From Mycobacterium gastri (GTDB lineage Bacteria > Actinomycetota > Actinomycetes > Mycobacteriales > Mycobacteriaceae), in contig NZ_LQOX01000093.1 of NCBI RefSeq assembly GCF_002102175.1, forward strand, positions 1 to 49,686: a stretch of DNA of 49,686 nucleotides, in the 5' to 3' direction. The translations under genes were made by a program, and so were the position numbers. The notes below the pieces were generated by a model. That model made no database searches. It saw only the letters and a program-made list of their open reading frames with translations, and was not told the origin of the DNA. Position 1 is the stretch's first letter, and each line of letters opens with the position of its first letter. Below, in pieces: positions 1 to 8,559 of this stretch.

Positions 1-300
1 GAGACCCATTTTCGCGGGCATTCCTTACCTGATGCATGGATCAGATCTCGCGGGCATCTTGACTTGATGCATCACGCACCCGCAATGTTGGCGCGACGTC
101 CGGACCTGGCCGGGTGCCGGTGGGCAGTCGACCCTGAGCTCCGGCGTTCCGGCTCGTGGCGGGACCAGGCATCCAGTTTGGTAGCCCAGTGCGGATTCAG
201 ATCGATGGGAGCGGAACATTCCTGCCCGGGGGCTGTCGAATCCCCGTTACGCTGAATTCTCGCCGACTTTCTCGGTGGCGCTCCGACGGGAGAGGTAGCG
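1..300. other. Intergenic region upstream of PE_PGRS
   Basis: No convincing gene is seen here. Two imperfect direct repeats of about 25 bases lie at 12-37 and 48-72; both begin TCGCGGGCAT and end TGATGCAT. The ribosome binding site of the PE_PGRS gene (GGGAGAGG) lies at the right end. The open frames on either strand have no recognisable content. Confidence 0.5.
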
Positions 301-1905
301 ATGGCTTCTGTGATCGCGTCGCCCGAAATGGTTGCCGCGGCCGCGACGGATCTCGCGGGCATCCGCGCGGCGATCAGCTCGGCCAACGCCGCCGCCGCCA
401 TCCCGACCACGGGTATGTTGGCCGCCGGGGCCGACGAGGTGTCGGCAGTCATCGCCGCGCTGTTCGATGCGCACGCGCAGACGTATCAGGCGTTGAGTGC
501 CCAGGCGGTCGCTTTCCACGACCAATTCGTCCAGGCGCTCGGCGCGGGTGCGGCCTCCTACGCGACCGCCGAGGCGGCCAACGCGTCGCCGCTTCAGGCG
601 TTGCAGACCCTGGAACAGAGCCTGCTCAACGCGGTCAATGCGCCCGCTCAGGCCCTGCTGGGCCGACCGCTGATCGGCAACGGCACCAACGGTTTACCCA
701 ACACCGGTCAGGACGGCGGGCCGGGCGGCCTGCTCTACGGCAACGGCGGCAACGGCGGCTCCGGCGGACCGGGTCAGCTTGGCGGCAACGGAGGGTCGGC
801 CGGACTGATCGGCAATGGCGGGGCGGGAGGAGCCGGCGGTCCTGGCACGGTCGCCTCGGTGGTCGGCAAAGCGGGCGGGGCAGGCGGCAGCGGCGGGTGG
901 CTATTCGGCAACGGAGGCGCCGGGGGGCCGGGCGGCGTGGGTGCGATCGCGGTAGGCGCCAATGGTGGGGCTGGTGGTGACGGCGGCAACGCTGTCGGTC
1001 TGTTCGGCAACGGTGGCCCCGGTGGGGCGGGCGGGGTCAGCGGGCCGGGAGCTAACGGCGGCAACGGGGGCAATGGCGGTGACGGCGGCCAGGCGGCGCT
1101 ATTAGGGGACGGCGGGCTCGGCGGTGACGGCGGCATCGGCGCTGACAACGGTGGGCGTGGCGGTGCCGGTGGTATCGGCGGGCTGGTGGGTGACGGCGGC
1201 GACGGCGGGGCTGGCGGCTTCGGCAGCAACGACAACGGCGGCGGCGGCGGCAACGGCGGCAACGGCGGCTTGATAGGTACCGGCGGCGCCGGCGGGGTCG
1301 GCGGCTTTGCGGGCAGCGTCAACGGCGACGGCGGCGCCGGCGGCACCGGCGGAAGGGGCGGTGGGTTGCTCGGCGACGGCGGCGCCGGCGGGGACGGCGG
1401 GATCGGCTCCAATGCAGGGCTTGCCGGCAACGGTGGCGACGCCGGATTCTTCGGTAACGGCGGCGCCGGCGGCGACGGGCAGTTCGGCACCGCGGGCACG
1501 TCGTCGGCCGGTGGTGTCGGCGGTAGCGGCGGCATCGCCGTCGGCAACGGCGGCAACGGCGGCGCGGGCGGAATGGGCGCTCCGGGCGGCAAAGGCGGTA
1601 ACGGTGGCAACGCGATCGGTTTGTTCGGCCAGGGCGGTGCCGGCGGCGCCGGCGGGCCCGGCCTCGGCGGCATCAGCGGTGGCGGCGGTGGTGACGGCGG
1701 CACCGCGGGATTCATCGGCTGGGGCGGGGCCGGTGGTAATGCCGGCACGAGCATCGGACAGCCCGCCGCCGGCGGCAATGGCGGTAACGCCCGGTGGATC
1801 GGCGACGGTGGCGACGGGGGGGACGGCATTTTCGGCGGGCCGGGAGGTGCCGGCGGCAAGGGCGGCACCGTCTATGGCTCCGACGGTGCTGCTGGGGCAA
1901 GCTAG
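301..1905 (+). CDS. PE_PGRS family protein (PE_PGRS1-like)
   Basis: 534 residues. An N-terminal PE domain (about residues 1-100, beginning [18 protein letters not shown]) is followed by the linker GRPLIGNG near residue 120 and a long Gly-Ala/Gly-Asn rich PGRS region (GGxGGx repeats) to the end. PE_PGRS proteins are exported by ESX-5 to the mycobacterial outer layer or host; the role of this one is unknown. The start is supported by GGGAGAGG just upstream. Its place immediately before a rhomboid gene matches Rv0109-Rv0110 of M. tuberculosis, so it is likely the PE_PGRS1 counterpart. The stop codon shares a CTAG with the stop codon of the convergent gene. A long proline-rich frame on the opposite strand is a shadow of the repeats. 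Confidence 0.93.
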   Translation: MASVIASPEMVAAAATDLAGIRAAISSANAAAAIPTTGMLAAGADEVSAVIAALFDAHAQTYQALSAQAVAFHDQFVQALGAGAASYATAEAANASPLQALQTLEQSLLNAVNAPAQALLGRPLIGNGTNGLPNTGQDGGPGGLLYGNGGNGGSGGPGQLGGNGGSAGLIGNGGAGGAGGPGTVASVVGKAGGAGGSGGWLFGNGGAGGPGGVGAIAVGANGGAGGDGGNAVGLFGNGGPGGAGGVSGPGANGGNGGNGGDGGQAALLGDGGLGGDGGIGADNGGRGGAGGIGGLVGDGGDGGAGGFGSNDNGGGGGNGGNGGLIGTGGAGGVGGFAGSVNGDGGAGGTGGRGGGLLGDGGAGGDGGIGSNAGLAGNGGDAGFFGNGGAGGDGQFGTAGTSSAGGVGGSGGIAVGNGGNGGAGGMGAPGGKGGNGGNAIGLFGQGGAGGAGGPGLGGISGGGGGDGGTAGFIGWGGAGGNAGTSIGQPAAGGNGGNARWIGDGGDGGDGIFGGPGGAGGKGGTVYGSDGAAGAS

Positions 1906-2276
1906 CCGGCGTCAGTTCGGCGTTGCTTGAAGAACACGCTGACGCGGGAGATCAGACCGTCGTCGTTCTGCTCGAAGAGGATGCATTCGGGCCATTCGGC
2001 CTGAGCACCGTCGATCTCGAAGGCCTCGGTCAATTCGACGTAGGACAGCCGCGCATCCACCCTCGAGACCCGCTGCACCCGCAGCTGGTGGTCTTTGAGG
2101 CTGGTGAGCACCTTGCGCAGGTAGGCGACGTAGTGCTGTTTGCCCTCGATGACGTCGCAGAACGGGCCCTCCCGGGTCAGGCCGTCGTCGGCGATGGTGG
2201 CGGCCAGGCCGTCCCAATCATGAGCGGCCAGACAGGTCAGATAGCGCTCGACAACTCCGGCGCCGGTATCGGTCAT
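1902..2276 (-). CDS. SnoaL/NTF2-like protein
   Basis: 124 residues from the ATG at 2276 ([20 protein letters not shown]). The frame stays open further upstream, but that part has no protein-like content and runs into the rhomboid gene. The N-terminal helix, the [12 protein letters not shown] turn and the C-terminal strands ([10 protein letters not shown]) fit the cone-shaped SnoaL/NTF2 fold used by small-molecule isomerases, cyclases and binding proteins. No catalytic set is obvious, so the substrate is unknown. It is convergent with the PE_PGRS gene (stop codons overlap) and divergent from the rhomboid gene, 105 bases away. Confidence 0.72.
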   Translation of the reverse strand: MTDTGAGVVERYLTCLAAHDWDGLAATIADDGLTREGPFCDVIEGKQHYVAYLRKVLTSLKDHQLRVQRVSRVDARLSYVELTEAFEIDGAQAEWPECILFEQNDDGLISRVSVFFKQRRTDAG

Positions 2277-2381
2277 GCCCTTGACTCCACGAAAAAACGG
2301 TAAGGCAACGCGCTGGGCCAAGAAATATGCGTTCGCCCAACCCACCGCACCCGCGGCGGCGACCCGGGCAAGAATGGTGCG

Positions 2382-3236
2382 ATGAGTAGCCCCAGCGCAC
2401 CGGAATCGCCGACCTGTTACCGGCATCCGGGCCGTCGGGCGTACGTGCGCTGCAACCGGTGCGAACGGTATATCTGCGCGGACTGCATGCGCGACGCCGC
2501 CGTCGGACACCAATGTGTGCAGTGCGTTCAGGCGGGTGCTCGGACCGTTCGACAGCCGCAGACCCGCTTCGGCGGCCGGCAGCGGTCGGCCACGCCGGTG
2601 GTCACCTACGCGCTGATGATGATCAACGTGGCGGCCTTCGTCGCGCAGATGTCGTCGGGGGACTTGGAAAAGCAGCTGACCCTGTGGTCGCCCGCGGTGG
2701 CCGACGGCCAGCTGTACCGCCTGGTGACCTCGGCGTTCCTGCATTACGGCGCGACGCATCTGCTGCTGAACATGTGGGCGCTGTATGTCGTAGGCCCACC
2801 ACTCGAAATGTGGCTGGGGCGATTGCGTTTCGGCGCGCTATACGCGCTGAGCGGGCTTGGCGGGTCGGTGCTGGTCTACTTGCTGTCGCCGCTGAACACG
2901 GCGACCGCGGGCGCATCGGGAGCAATCTTCGGCCTGTTCGGTGCCACCTTCGTGGTGGGAAAACGGCTGGCCCTCGACGTTCGCTGGGTCGTCGCGGTGA
3001 TTGTGATCAACTTGGTCTTCACTTTCGTCGTTCCGGCGGTCAGCTCACAACTGATCAGCTGGCAGGGACACGTGGGCGGGTTGGTCACCGGTGGGCTGGT
3101 CGCGGCGGCCTACGTCTACCCGCCGCGGGAACACCGGAACGCGGTCCAAGTCACTGCGACGGTCGTTGTGCTGGTCGCGTTGGCCGCGCTGACCTGGTGG
3201 CGCACCGCCAGTCTGCTCGCGGAGTTTTCGGCATGA
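2382..3236 (+). CDS. Rhomboid family intramembrane serine protease
   Basis: 284 residues. The N-terminus carries a B-box-like Cys/His zinc module (C12, H15, C24, C27, C32, C35, H43, C45, C48). About six membrane segments follow. The rhomboid active site is visible: H126 and N130 in HLLLNMWAL, catalytic S179 in GASGAIFG, and H230 in GHVGGLVTG. Rhomboids cut membrane protein substrates within the bilayer. The zinc module plus rhomboid layout and the position after PE_PGRS1 match Rv0110. It overlaps the next gene by ATGA, so the two are probably co-translated. Substrates are unknown. Confidence 0.93.
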   Translation: MSSPSAPESPTCYRHPGRRAYVRCNRCERYICADCMRDAAVGHQCVQCVQAGARTVRQPQTRFGGRQRSATPVVTYALMMINVAAFVAQMSSGDLEKQLTLWSPAVADGQLYRLVTSAFLHYGATHLLLNMWALYVVGPPLEMWLGRLRFGALYALSGLGGSVLVYLLSPLNTATAGASGAIFGLFGATFVVGKRLALDVRWVVAVIVINLVFTFVVPAVSSQLISWQGHVGGLVTGGLVAAAYVYPPREHRNAVQVTATVVVLVALAALTWWRTASLLAEFSA

Positions 3237-3703
3237 GCTGGTGGGTGGCGTGCGCCGAGCGGACGTTGTCCGAATCAGTACCGGCGCCACCGGATCGGGT
3301 CCGCGATTTCTACGTGAACCTGGACAACATCAAGCTCGTGCACCCGCTGATCATTTCCGTGCAGCCGACGGCCCGCGCCGACACCGCGGATGGCTATCTG
3401 CAGAGCTATCGAGTGGTAGATCGGATCCCATTGGGGCCGTTTGCTATCCAGATCCGCTATCGGTCGCGGGTACAGGTCCCCGACGACGGCGATGTCAGCA
3501 CCGAGGCCGACCAGTCGCCCGGGGTCCACGTACGCGCAACCGTGAGTTTCGAGGCGATTGACGCGGGCACCCGGCTCACCGAGCGGATCCGGATCACCGC
3601 GCCTCGGCCCCTGGCCCCGTTCACCATCCGCGAGGCGGTCAAGGCGCATCGGGCAATGCTGGCCGGCATCCGCCGCCACTTCGAATGCGGCACGGCGGGA
3701 TAG
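3233..3703 (+). CDS. SRPBCC (START/polyketide-cyclase-like) family protein
   Basis: 156 residues starting at the ATG that overlaps the rhomboid stop (ATGA). The N-terminus has the pattern of SRPBCC ligand-binding proteins (Pxx-V-x-DFYVNLDNIKLVHPLI), with a middle beta-sheet (IQIRYRSRVQVPDD, VRATVSFEAIDAGTRLTERI) and a long C-terminal helix (IREAVKAHRAMLAGIRRHFE). Such proteins bind hydrophobic ligands in a helix-grip cavity. The function is unknown; translational coupling suggests a link with the rhomboid or its substrate. Confidence 0.8.
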   Translation: MSWWVACAERTLSESVPAPPDRVRDFYVNLDNIKLVHPLIISVQPTARADTADGYLQSYRVVDRIPLGPFAIQIRYRSRVQVPDDGDVSTEADQSPGVHVRATVSFEAIDAGTRLTERIRITAPRPLAPFTIREAVKAHRAMLAGIRRHFECGTAG

Positions 3704-3791
3704 GCGAGCACCCGGTGGCAGGTTAGTTTGCCACGGCGATTGCACTGTGTGCGTTTACCTCCCGCTGAATTGAGAGGCTTGCGCGCCACGT

Positions 3792-3884
3792 CAGAAACGG
3801 TCATGACTTACGCACCGCACCGCGTTTGCCGCCGATTTGGCTGGGGGCGGCAATCGAGATCGGTGCACGTGCGCGCGTTAGTTC
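3792..3884. repeat. Left imperfect direct repeat flanking vapBC
   Basis: Shares its ends with 4650-4735: CAGAAACGGTCAT at the left (3792-3804) and, at the right, 34 bases beginning CAATCGAGATCGG and ending TAGTTC (3851-3884), with four substitutions. The middle is diverged. Weaker similarity seems to extend leftward to about 3718, where both copies have GCAGGT. Confidence 0.7.
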
Positions 3885-3905
3885 CGTCGATGTTGGCAAC
3901 GTATC

Positions 3906-3918
3906 TATACCATGTATA
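3906..3918. promoter_or_regulatory. Candidate VapB operator
   Basis: TATAC-CAT-GTATA is a perfect 5-3-5 inverted repeat 22 bases before the vapB ATG, ahead of an AGGAGG ribosome binding site. VapB-VapC complexes commonly repress their own promoter by binding such a palindrome. The assignment is by position and symmetry only. Confidence 0.5.
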
Positions 3919-3940
3919 TGTCAAACATAGGAGGCTTGTC

Positions 3941-4162
3941 ATGTCGGTGACTCAGATCGACCTCGACGACGACGCGCTGGCCGAGGTGATGCGGATTGCG
4001 GGCGTACACACCAAGAAAGAGGCAGTAAACCTCGCCATGCGCGACTATGTCGCTCGCTTCCGGCGGATCGACGCGCTGGCCAAGTCCCGCGAGCAGGCAC
4101 AGAGCTGGGATTATGAGGGTTGGCTGGACGCTCGAGCTGGTGAGAAGGCTGCGGGGGCTTGA
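3941..4162 (+). CDS. vapB: VapB family antitoxin
   Basis: 73 residues from the ATG at 3941, chosen because AGGAGG sits six bases before it; the frame is open further upstream without protein-like content. The sequence MSVTQIDLDDDALAEVMRIA followed by GVHTKKEAVNLAMRDYV is the compact DNA-binding domain typical of mycobacterial VapB antitoxins. The acidic and aromatic tail (SWDYEGWLDARAGEKA) would wrap the toxin. Its stop overlaps the TTG start of the following PIN-domain gene. In such pairs the antitoxin neutralises the RNase and represses the operon. Confidence 0.88.
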   Translation: MSVTQIDLDDDALAEVMRIAGVHTKKEAVNLAMRDYVARFRRIDALAKSREQAQSWDYEGWLDARAGEKAAGA

Positions 4163-4569
4163 TCTGCTTCCTCGCGGATTCCTCCGCGGTCTGGCGGCTG
4201 CTGCGACAGCCCGACCTCACCACGGCGTGGACCTCATCGCTCCTGAGCGGGGCCGTTGGTTCGTGCGAACCACAACGAGCCGAGTTCCGTCGATCAGCGC
4301 GTAACACCGACGAGCTCGATCAGATGAACCGGACGTTTGGTGCCATTTTCCCTGACGTGCCGGTACCGAAATCCGTTTGGCGATGGATAGATTCAGCGCA
4401 ATCCCGGCTCGCGGCCGCAGGTGCGGTACGGGCCCTGTCAGTGGTCGATTTGCTCATCTGCGGTACCGCCGCAGCGAGCGGACTGGTGGTCCTTCATGAC
4501 GACGCCGACTACGAACTGGCACAGCGACACCTCTCCGATGTCAGAGCACGGCGCGTCACGACCGGCTGA
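4159..4569 (+). CDS. vapC: VapC family PIN-domain ribonuclease toxin
   Basis: 136 residues with a TTG start overlapping the vapB stop. The PIN-domain acidic residues can be followed: D in LADSSAVWRL near the N-terminus, E in SCEPQRAEF, D in SVVDLLICGTAA and D in VVLHDDADYEL near the C-terminus. VapC toxins cut tRNA or rRNA at specific sites when freed from VapB. The length is near the VapC norm and the gene looks intact. Its RNA target cannot be read from the sequence. Confidence 0.9.
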   Translation: MICFLADSSAVWRLLRQPDLTTAWTSSLLSGAVGSCEPQRAEFRRSARNTDELDQMNRTFGAIFPDVPVPKSVWRWIDSAQSRLAAAGAVRALSVVDLLICGTAAASGLVVLHDDADYELAQRHLSDVRARRVTTG

Positions 4570-4649
4570 TCTCAGCGGATGCCGCACGAGAGTTGAACTG
4601 CGGCAGGTCAATTCGCTTGACGCTGGAATGACAGGCGTGCACGTTGTAG

Positions 4650-4735
4650 CAGAAACGGTCATCACCCACGCAGCGCAGGGCCTGCGTCGACGCAGTGGCG
4701 CCAATCGAGATCGGCGCACGTGCGTGCGCTAGTTC
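4650..4735. repeat. Right imperfect direct repeat flanking vapBC
   Basis: Second copy of the repeat at 3792-3884. CAGAAACGGTCAT is at 4650-4662, and the right block beginning CAATCGAGATCGG and ending TAGTTC is at 4702-4735. The two copies bracket the vapBC operon in the same orientation. Confidence 0.7.
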
Positions 4736-4916
4736 GGATCATTCAGTATGGCGCGGACGATGTCTGGCTGGGCGACCCTTATCCCTGGGACCCATGTACA
4801 CGGCGCACTGGCCTGCCCGGTTCTGCCCGGCATATCTCGGGGTTCGCCCCCGGGCCGCGAAGGGGCCCTTCATACCACATGTGCCAATCAACCAAGTAGA
4901 AGCCTCGGCCGACGCA

Positions 4917-4952
4917 TTGACTTGTGTGCCTATTAGGCACACAATGGGGTCT
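4917..4952 (+). promoter_or_regulatory. Promoter and palindromic operator of the DUF1778/GNAT toxin-antitoxin module
   Basis: An 11-base arm TTGTGTGCCTA, one central T and the exact complementary arm TAGGCACACAA form a palindrome at 4922-4944. A -35-like TTGACT (4917-4922) and a -10-like CACAAT (4940-4945) are 17 bases apart, so the palindrome fills the promoter. Transcription would start close to the ATG at 4953, suggesting a leaderless message. Autorepression by the antitoxin-toxin complex is known for this family; the promoter call is inferred. Confidence 0.65.
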
Positions 4953-5228
4953 ATGTCCAGGAAGACTGAGCGTTTCGCGGTGCGTCTGACACCTGAGCAG
5001 GATGCACTAATTCGTCGTGCCGCTGAGGTAGAGGGGACTGACCTCACCAATTTCACGGTGACGGCGACATTGGCGCATGCGCGCGACGTATTGGCCGACC
5101 GCCGACTGTTCCTGCTCGATGACGCAGCGTGGAGCGAGTTTCTGGCGGTACTGGACCGGCCGGTGTCGCATAAGCCGCATTTGGAAGAGCTATTCGCGGA
5201 GCGGGCTATTTTCGCCGCTGAGACGTGA
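4953..5228 (+). CDS. DUF1778 (ribbon-helix-helix) antitoxin of a TacA/TacT-type module
   Basis: 91 residues from the ATG at 4953 (MSRKTERFAVRLTPEQDALI). An ATG at 4944 is also in frame but falls inside the operator palindrome, so the later one is preferred. The N-terminal pattern ERFAVRLTPEQDALIRRAAE is the RHH DNA-binding strand and helix of DUF1778 proteins, and the C-terminus (FLLDDAAWSEFLAVLDRPV followed by PHLEELF) matches the toxin-binding tail of this family. It overlaps the GNAT toxin gene by GTGA. It should neutralise the acetyltransferase and bind the operator upstream. Confidence 0.9.
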   Translation: MSRKTERFAVRLTPEQDALIRRAAEVEGTDLTNFTVTATLAHARDVLADRRLFLLDDAAWSEFLAVLDRPVSHKPHLEELFAERAIFAAET

Positions 5229-5731
5229 GCGGTTACAGCGCCCCGCGACCGATCTGTGAGGGCGACGATGTCGCGACCTTTGACAGCGGCGAACCGAGCC
5301 TGGATGAGTACCTGTGTACGCGAGCGTTTGCGAACCACCTAGAAGGCGCATTGCGCTGCTTCGTGACATGCCGTGACGGGAGGGTGGTGGGTTTCTACGC
5401 GGTCGCGTCGGCGTCGGTGGAACGGCACGCTGCTCCAGGTAAGGTTCGGCGCAACATGCCTGACCCGGTGCCGGTAATCCTGTTGTCACGCCTAGCGATT
5501 GACCGCAAGGAGCAGGGCAAGGGGCTGGGCAAGCACTTGCTGCGTGATGCCATCACGCGAAGTGTCGGGGCGGCAGAAGTGATCGGGGTGCGCGCGCTGC
5601 TCGTGCACGCGCTGCATGAGGATGCGCGCGCGTTCTATATGCACTTTGACTTTGAGCCGTCCCCGACCGATCCGTTACACCTGCTGCTATTGATCAAAGA
5701 TGCTCGCGCGCTCATCAACGCCCGAGGTTAG
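5225..5731 (+). CDS. GNAT-family acetyltransferase toxin (TacT/AtaT-like)
   Basis: 168 residues with a GTG start overlapping the antitoxin stop. The acetyl-CoA binding loop is visible in LSRLAIDRKEQGKGLGKHLL (QxKGLG), and FYMHFDFEPSPTDPLHLLL near the C-terminus carries the conserved Tyr and the family ending. Toxins of this family acetylate the amino group of certain charged tRNAs and stop translation; the tRNA specificity here is unknown. Length (about 165-175) and pairing with DUF1778 are standard. The gene appears intact. Confidence 0.9.
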   Translation: MSGYSAPRPICEGDDVATFDSGEPSLDEYLCTRAFANHLEGALRCFVTCRDGRVVGFYAVASASVERHAAPGKVRRNMPDPVPVILLSRLAIDRKEQGKGLGKHLLRDAITRSVGAAEVIGVRALLVHALHEDARAFYMHFDFEPSPTDPLHLLLLIKDARALINARG

Positions 5732-5788
5732 AAGTAGGCCCCGGCATTCATCTCTTGGTTCACCGGCTTTGCGCGACTGCCTCAATAG

Positions 5789-5905
5789 CCGAAGATTATT
5801 GGGATTGGCCCGGCCCACCAAGATCGCGGCCAACCCCGCACCAACACGTTCCATCACCCCGAAAACCTGCTCCACGACGATGACGACGACGACGAAACGG
5901 AGTAA
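5789..5905 (+). pseudogene. 3' remnant of a DUF222/HNH (13E12-type) gene
   Basis: The frame ending TAA at 5903-5905 reads [14 protein letters not shown] followed by an acidic DDDDDD tail. This resembles the C-terminus of mycobacterial 13E12-family DUF222/HNH endonuclease-like proteins (RTNxFHHPExLL plus acidic tail). A stop lies directly before 5789 and no upstream part of such a gene is present, so only a scrap remains. The identification is from memory of family endings and is not certain. Confidence 0.45.
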
Positions 5906-5982
5906 CTCGGTCAGCCACGAGCTAACTGCTAGCACGCATTTCGGAGTAGTTCGCCCCGACGCGAGGTTGTGAATAACGGAAA

Positions 5983-6043
5983 GCCCTTCTGTTGCAAGGG
6001 AAACTGTGGTTACCACACGCAACAGGTCCAAAGACAGAAGGGC
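5983..6043. repeat. Nested inverted repeats in the gap after the toxin-antitoxin modules
   Basis: Outer arms GCCCTTCTGT (5983-5992) and ACAGAAGGGC (6034-6043) are perfect complements. Inside them TGTTGC (5990-5995) faces GCAACA (6019-6024), and the centre is the palindrome TGTGGT-T-ACCACA (6005-6017). It lies between the toxin-antitoxin block and the catabolic island. Nothing else is recognised in 5906-6183 apart from a doubtful 58-residue Cys-rich frame. Confidence 0.6.
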
Positions 6044-6183
6044 ACTTCCGAGTCTGGTTGCTATGACTGGTGGACCGAGGGCTTATCGGCGGCGATGGCG
6101 CCGACCAAGAAGCGCTGCCGTGGTCATGACCGGGGCCGGTGCTGACCCATCCGGGGGTTGCCATCGCCGACGTCCCGCATGGT

Positions 6184-6957
6184 CTATTCGGTTTTCCACT
6201 GCGCGGTCAGCGCAGATTCGGAAAGATATTTCGTGGAACTCCAGCCGCCGTCGACGACGATCGTCTGGCCGTTGATGAAGGACCCGCCGGGGGAGCACAG
6301 GAACGCCACGGTGCTGGCGACGTCGTCGACGGTCCCCAGCCGGGTATGCGGCGTCATCTCGACATTGATCCGCCGGAAACGCTCGTCCTGCAGCCGGTGC
6401 TCGGTCATGGGTGTCTGAATGACCCCGGGAGCCACGGCGTTACACCGTATTCCCTGCGCCCCGTATTGGCAGGCGATGTGGGTGGTCAGCGCGGTGAGCC
6501 CACCCTTGGCTGCCGAATAGGCCCCGCCGCGCATGCCGCCGACGACGGCGAACGTCGAGGTGATGTTGACGATCCCGGAGCCGGCGGGCAGGTGCGGCAG
6601 CACCTCCCGAATCAGCCGGAACGGCGACCGCAACATCAAGTTCAGGAAGTAGTCCAGCGCCTCGTCGTCCGTCTCGTGCAGCGGCTTCGGGCTGCCCACT
6701 CCGGCGGCGTTGACCAGGAAATCGACATGGCCCCAACGGGTTACCGCGGCGTCGGTGATCCGCCGGGGGGCGTCGTCATCGGTCAAGTCGACGGCCCAGG
6801 TGGTCACCCGTTCCGGATCGCCGATGGTGTGTGCCAGCGCGGCGAGCTTGTCCGCATTGCGTCCCGTCGCCACCACCGCCATGCCCATCTCGGCAAGCCT
6901 TGTCGCGCAACCGAACCCGATTCCGCCTGTTGCGCCCGTGACGATGGCCACCTGCAT
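6184..6957 (-). CDS. Short-chain dehydrogenase/reductase (SDR)
   Basis: 257 residues. A classical SDR: the N-terminal NAD(P) loop [11 protein letters not shown], the NAAG motif (LVNAAGVG), a catalytic Ser in [14 protein letters not shown] as the YxxxK pair, and the C-terminal [12 protein letters not shown] typical of FabG-like enzymes. It oxidises or reduces an alcohol/ketone with NAD(P). It is the last gene of the minus-strand arm, one base after the acyl-CoA ligase stop. In context it would oxidise a hydroxyl intermediate of the island's substrate; this is inference. Confidence 0.9.
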   Translation of the reverse strand: MQVAIVTGATGGIGFGCATRLAEMGMAVVATGRNADKLAALAHTIGDPERVTTWAVDLTDDDAPRRITDAAVTRWGHVDFLVNAAGVGSPKPLHETDDEALDYFLNLMLRSPFRLIREVLPHLPAGSGIVNITSTFAVVGGMRGGAYSAAKGGLTALTTHIACQYGAQGIRCNAVAPGVIQTPMTEHRLQDERFRRINVEMTPHTRLGTVDDVASTVAFLCSPGGSFINGQTIVVDGGWSSTKYLSESALTAQWKTE

Positions 6958-6958
6958 C

Positions 6959-8557
6959 TCACTGCTCGCTTTTCATCAGTGCCGCCTTGATCTGGTGCTT
7001 GAGGACCTTCCCCGCATCGTTCTTCGGCAGGACAGACCAGATCACCACCTGTTCAGGAATTTTGAACCGGGCTACCCCGGCGGCCTCGAGGAAGCGGCGC
7101 AATCCGGTGACGTCCGGCCCCGGCGGGCTGGTGGGTACGACTACGGCACAGGCCCGTTCCCCGGTGCGCTCGTCGGGCAGGCCGACGATCGCGATCTCGG
7201 CGATACCGGGATGGTTGACCAGGATGTCCTCGATTTCCTTGGGGGAGATGTTCTCGCCGTTGCGGATGATGACGTCCTTGGCCCGCCCGGTGACCACCAG
7301 GTAGTCGTCGTCGACCCAGCGTCCGAGGTCTCCGGTGCGGAAATAGCCCTCGGCGTCGAAGGATCCGGCCTCGTCGTCGGGGTGCTGGTAGCCGGCCAGC
7401 ATCTGCGGGCCGCGCACCAGGATCTCCCCGGCCACCAGCTTGACGTCGGCGAACCCGACCCGGCCGTCGGTGTCGGCGGCATGGTCAGAGTCATCCGGTG
7501 AGCCTACGGTGGTGACCGGCACCTCTGTCGAGCCGTACACCCGGGTGACGACGGTATGGTCGAAATACGCTGCGGCGCTGCGGATCAGCGACGGGGAGAC
7601 CGACGCGCCGCCGCACACCAACAGCTTCAGGTCGGGCAGCCTGGTGTCGGCTCGTCGCGCGGCGGTGAGCAGTTGCTCCAAGAATGGGGTGGCGCCGGCC
7701 AAATGGGTGCAGTGTTCGGCGTGCAGGAGCCGCAACGCATGCTCGGCGCTCCAGGCGTCCATCAGCACCGCGGTTGTACCCAGCAGCAGCGGGCATTCGA
7801 ACGCATAGATGGAGCCGCCGATGTGGGCGATCGGTGACGGGACCAGGAACGCGTCGCCCTGCTCGATCAGCCAGTGCTCACCGATTTGACGGATCAGCGC
7901 ATGGATCGAGTTATGAGTGTGCAGTACACCTTTCGCGCGGCCAGTGGTCCCCGAGGTGTACAGAATCATCCTGACGGCGTCGGGATCCGGCTCGGGCAGA
8001 AGGGTTTCCGGCGCCGGTTCGGCGAACAGCGACAGGAAGGGAATCTGGGTGTGATCGCAACCGCCGCGCAGCACGACGACATCGGGTGGGGACGCCAGCT
8101 CGGCGGTCACCGCACCCAACATCGAAGGATAATCCTGATGGCCGAAATATGAAGGGACAAAGATAATTCGGCTGCCAGAGTCGTCGAGGATGAACCGAAG
8201 CTCGTGATCCCGCAGGGACGGCAGGATGGGGTTAACCACCATCCCCGCCAGCGTTGCGGCCAGATAGATTACCGCCGCCTCGTGCCAGTTGGGCAGCATG
8301 AACGACACCACACTGTTCGGCGGCAGCCGCGCGTCTAGCTCGCGTGCCAGCGTGGTCGCCCGGTGGTGCAGGGTTTCGCAATCCAGGCGGTGATCGCCGT
8401 CCACCAGCGCCACCCGCTGCGGAGTGTTCCGCGCGGACCGGCGCAGTGCATCGGCCAGCGTTTCGCTTACCCACCAGCCGCGGGCGTACGCCTCGGCGGC
8501 GCGTTCATCATCCCAGCGAATCCATCGCCCGCCGAGCAGCTTCCGTTCTGCGGCCAT
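6959..8557 (-). CDS. AMP-dependent acyl-CoA synthetase/ligase
   Basis: 532 residues from the ATG at 8557, two bases after the GntR stop; the longer open frame would read through the regulator and is not used. Adenylate-forming motifs: [11 protein letters not shown] at 200-210 (ATP/Mg loop), YGSTEVP (A5), YFRTGDLG and [20 protein letters not shown] (hinge region), and the catalytic Lys in [13 protein letters not shown] near the end. It would activate a carboxylic acid to its CoA thioester. N-terminal residues ([15 protein letters not shown]) resemble cyclohexanecarboxylate/aliphatic CoA ligases. Grouping with oxygenases points to an acid formed in this pathway. Confidence 0.92.
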   Translation of the reverse strand: MAAERKLLGGRWIRWDDERAAEAYARGWWVSETLADALRRSARNTPQRVALVDGDHRLDCETLHHRATTLARELDARLPPNSVVSFMLPNWHEAAVIYLAATLAGMVVNPILPSLRDHELRFILDDSGSRIIFVPSYFGHQDYPSMLGAVTAELASPPDVVVLRGGCDHTQIPFLSLFAEPAPETLLPEPDPDAVRMILYTSGTTGRAKGVLHTHNSIHALIRQIGEHWLIEQGDAFLVPSPIAHIGGSIYAFECPLLLGTTAVLMDAWSAEHALRLLHAEHCTHLAGATPFLEQLLTAARRADTRLPDLKLLVCGGASVSPSLIRSAAAYFDHTVVTRVYGSTEVPVTTVGSPDDSDHAADTDGRVGFADVKLVAGEILVRGPQMLAGYQHPDDEAGSFDAEGYFRTGDLGRWVDDDYLVVTGRAKDVIIRNGENISPKEIEDILVNHPGIAEIAIVGLPDERTGERACAVVVPTSPPGPDVTGLRRFLEAAGVARFKIPEQVVIWSVLPKNDAGKVLKHQIKAALMKSEQ

Positions 8558-8559
8558 GG

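Noticed and set aside
774..1868. 364-residue proline-rich frame antisense to the first PE_PGRS gene
   Set aside because: It is the mirror of the GGxGGx codon repeats; such frames occur opposite every PGRS region.
700..1900. Short repeated units that could suggest a CRISPR array
   Set aside because: They are in-frame Gly-rich codon repeats without constant repeat/spacer spacing, and no cas genes are present.
2459..3703. 414-residue frame across the rhomboid gene
   Set aside because: Only its last 156 residues (from 3233) are a real protein; the rest is a shadow of the rhomboid.
5687..6031. 114-residue frame on the minus strand after the GNAT toxin
   Set aside because: Overlaps the toxin 3' end and the palindromes; no recognisable domain; likely chance in GC-rich DNA.
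5969..6145. 58-residue Cys-rich frame (six Cys, GTG start) resembling a metal-binding peptide
   Set aside because: It overlaps the nested palindromes, the upstream GAGG is too close to the GTG, and there is no match to a known metallothionein pattern.
6139..6990. 283-residue plus-strand frame opposite the SDR gene
   Set aside because: Shadow of the SDR on the other strand; no domain content.
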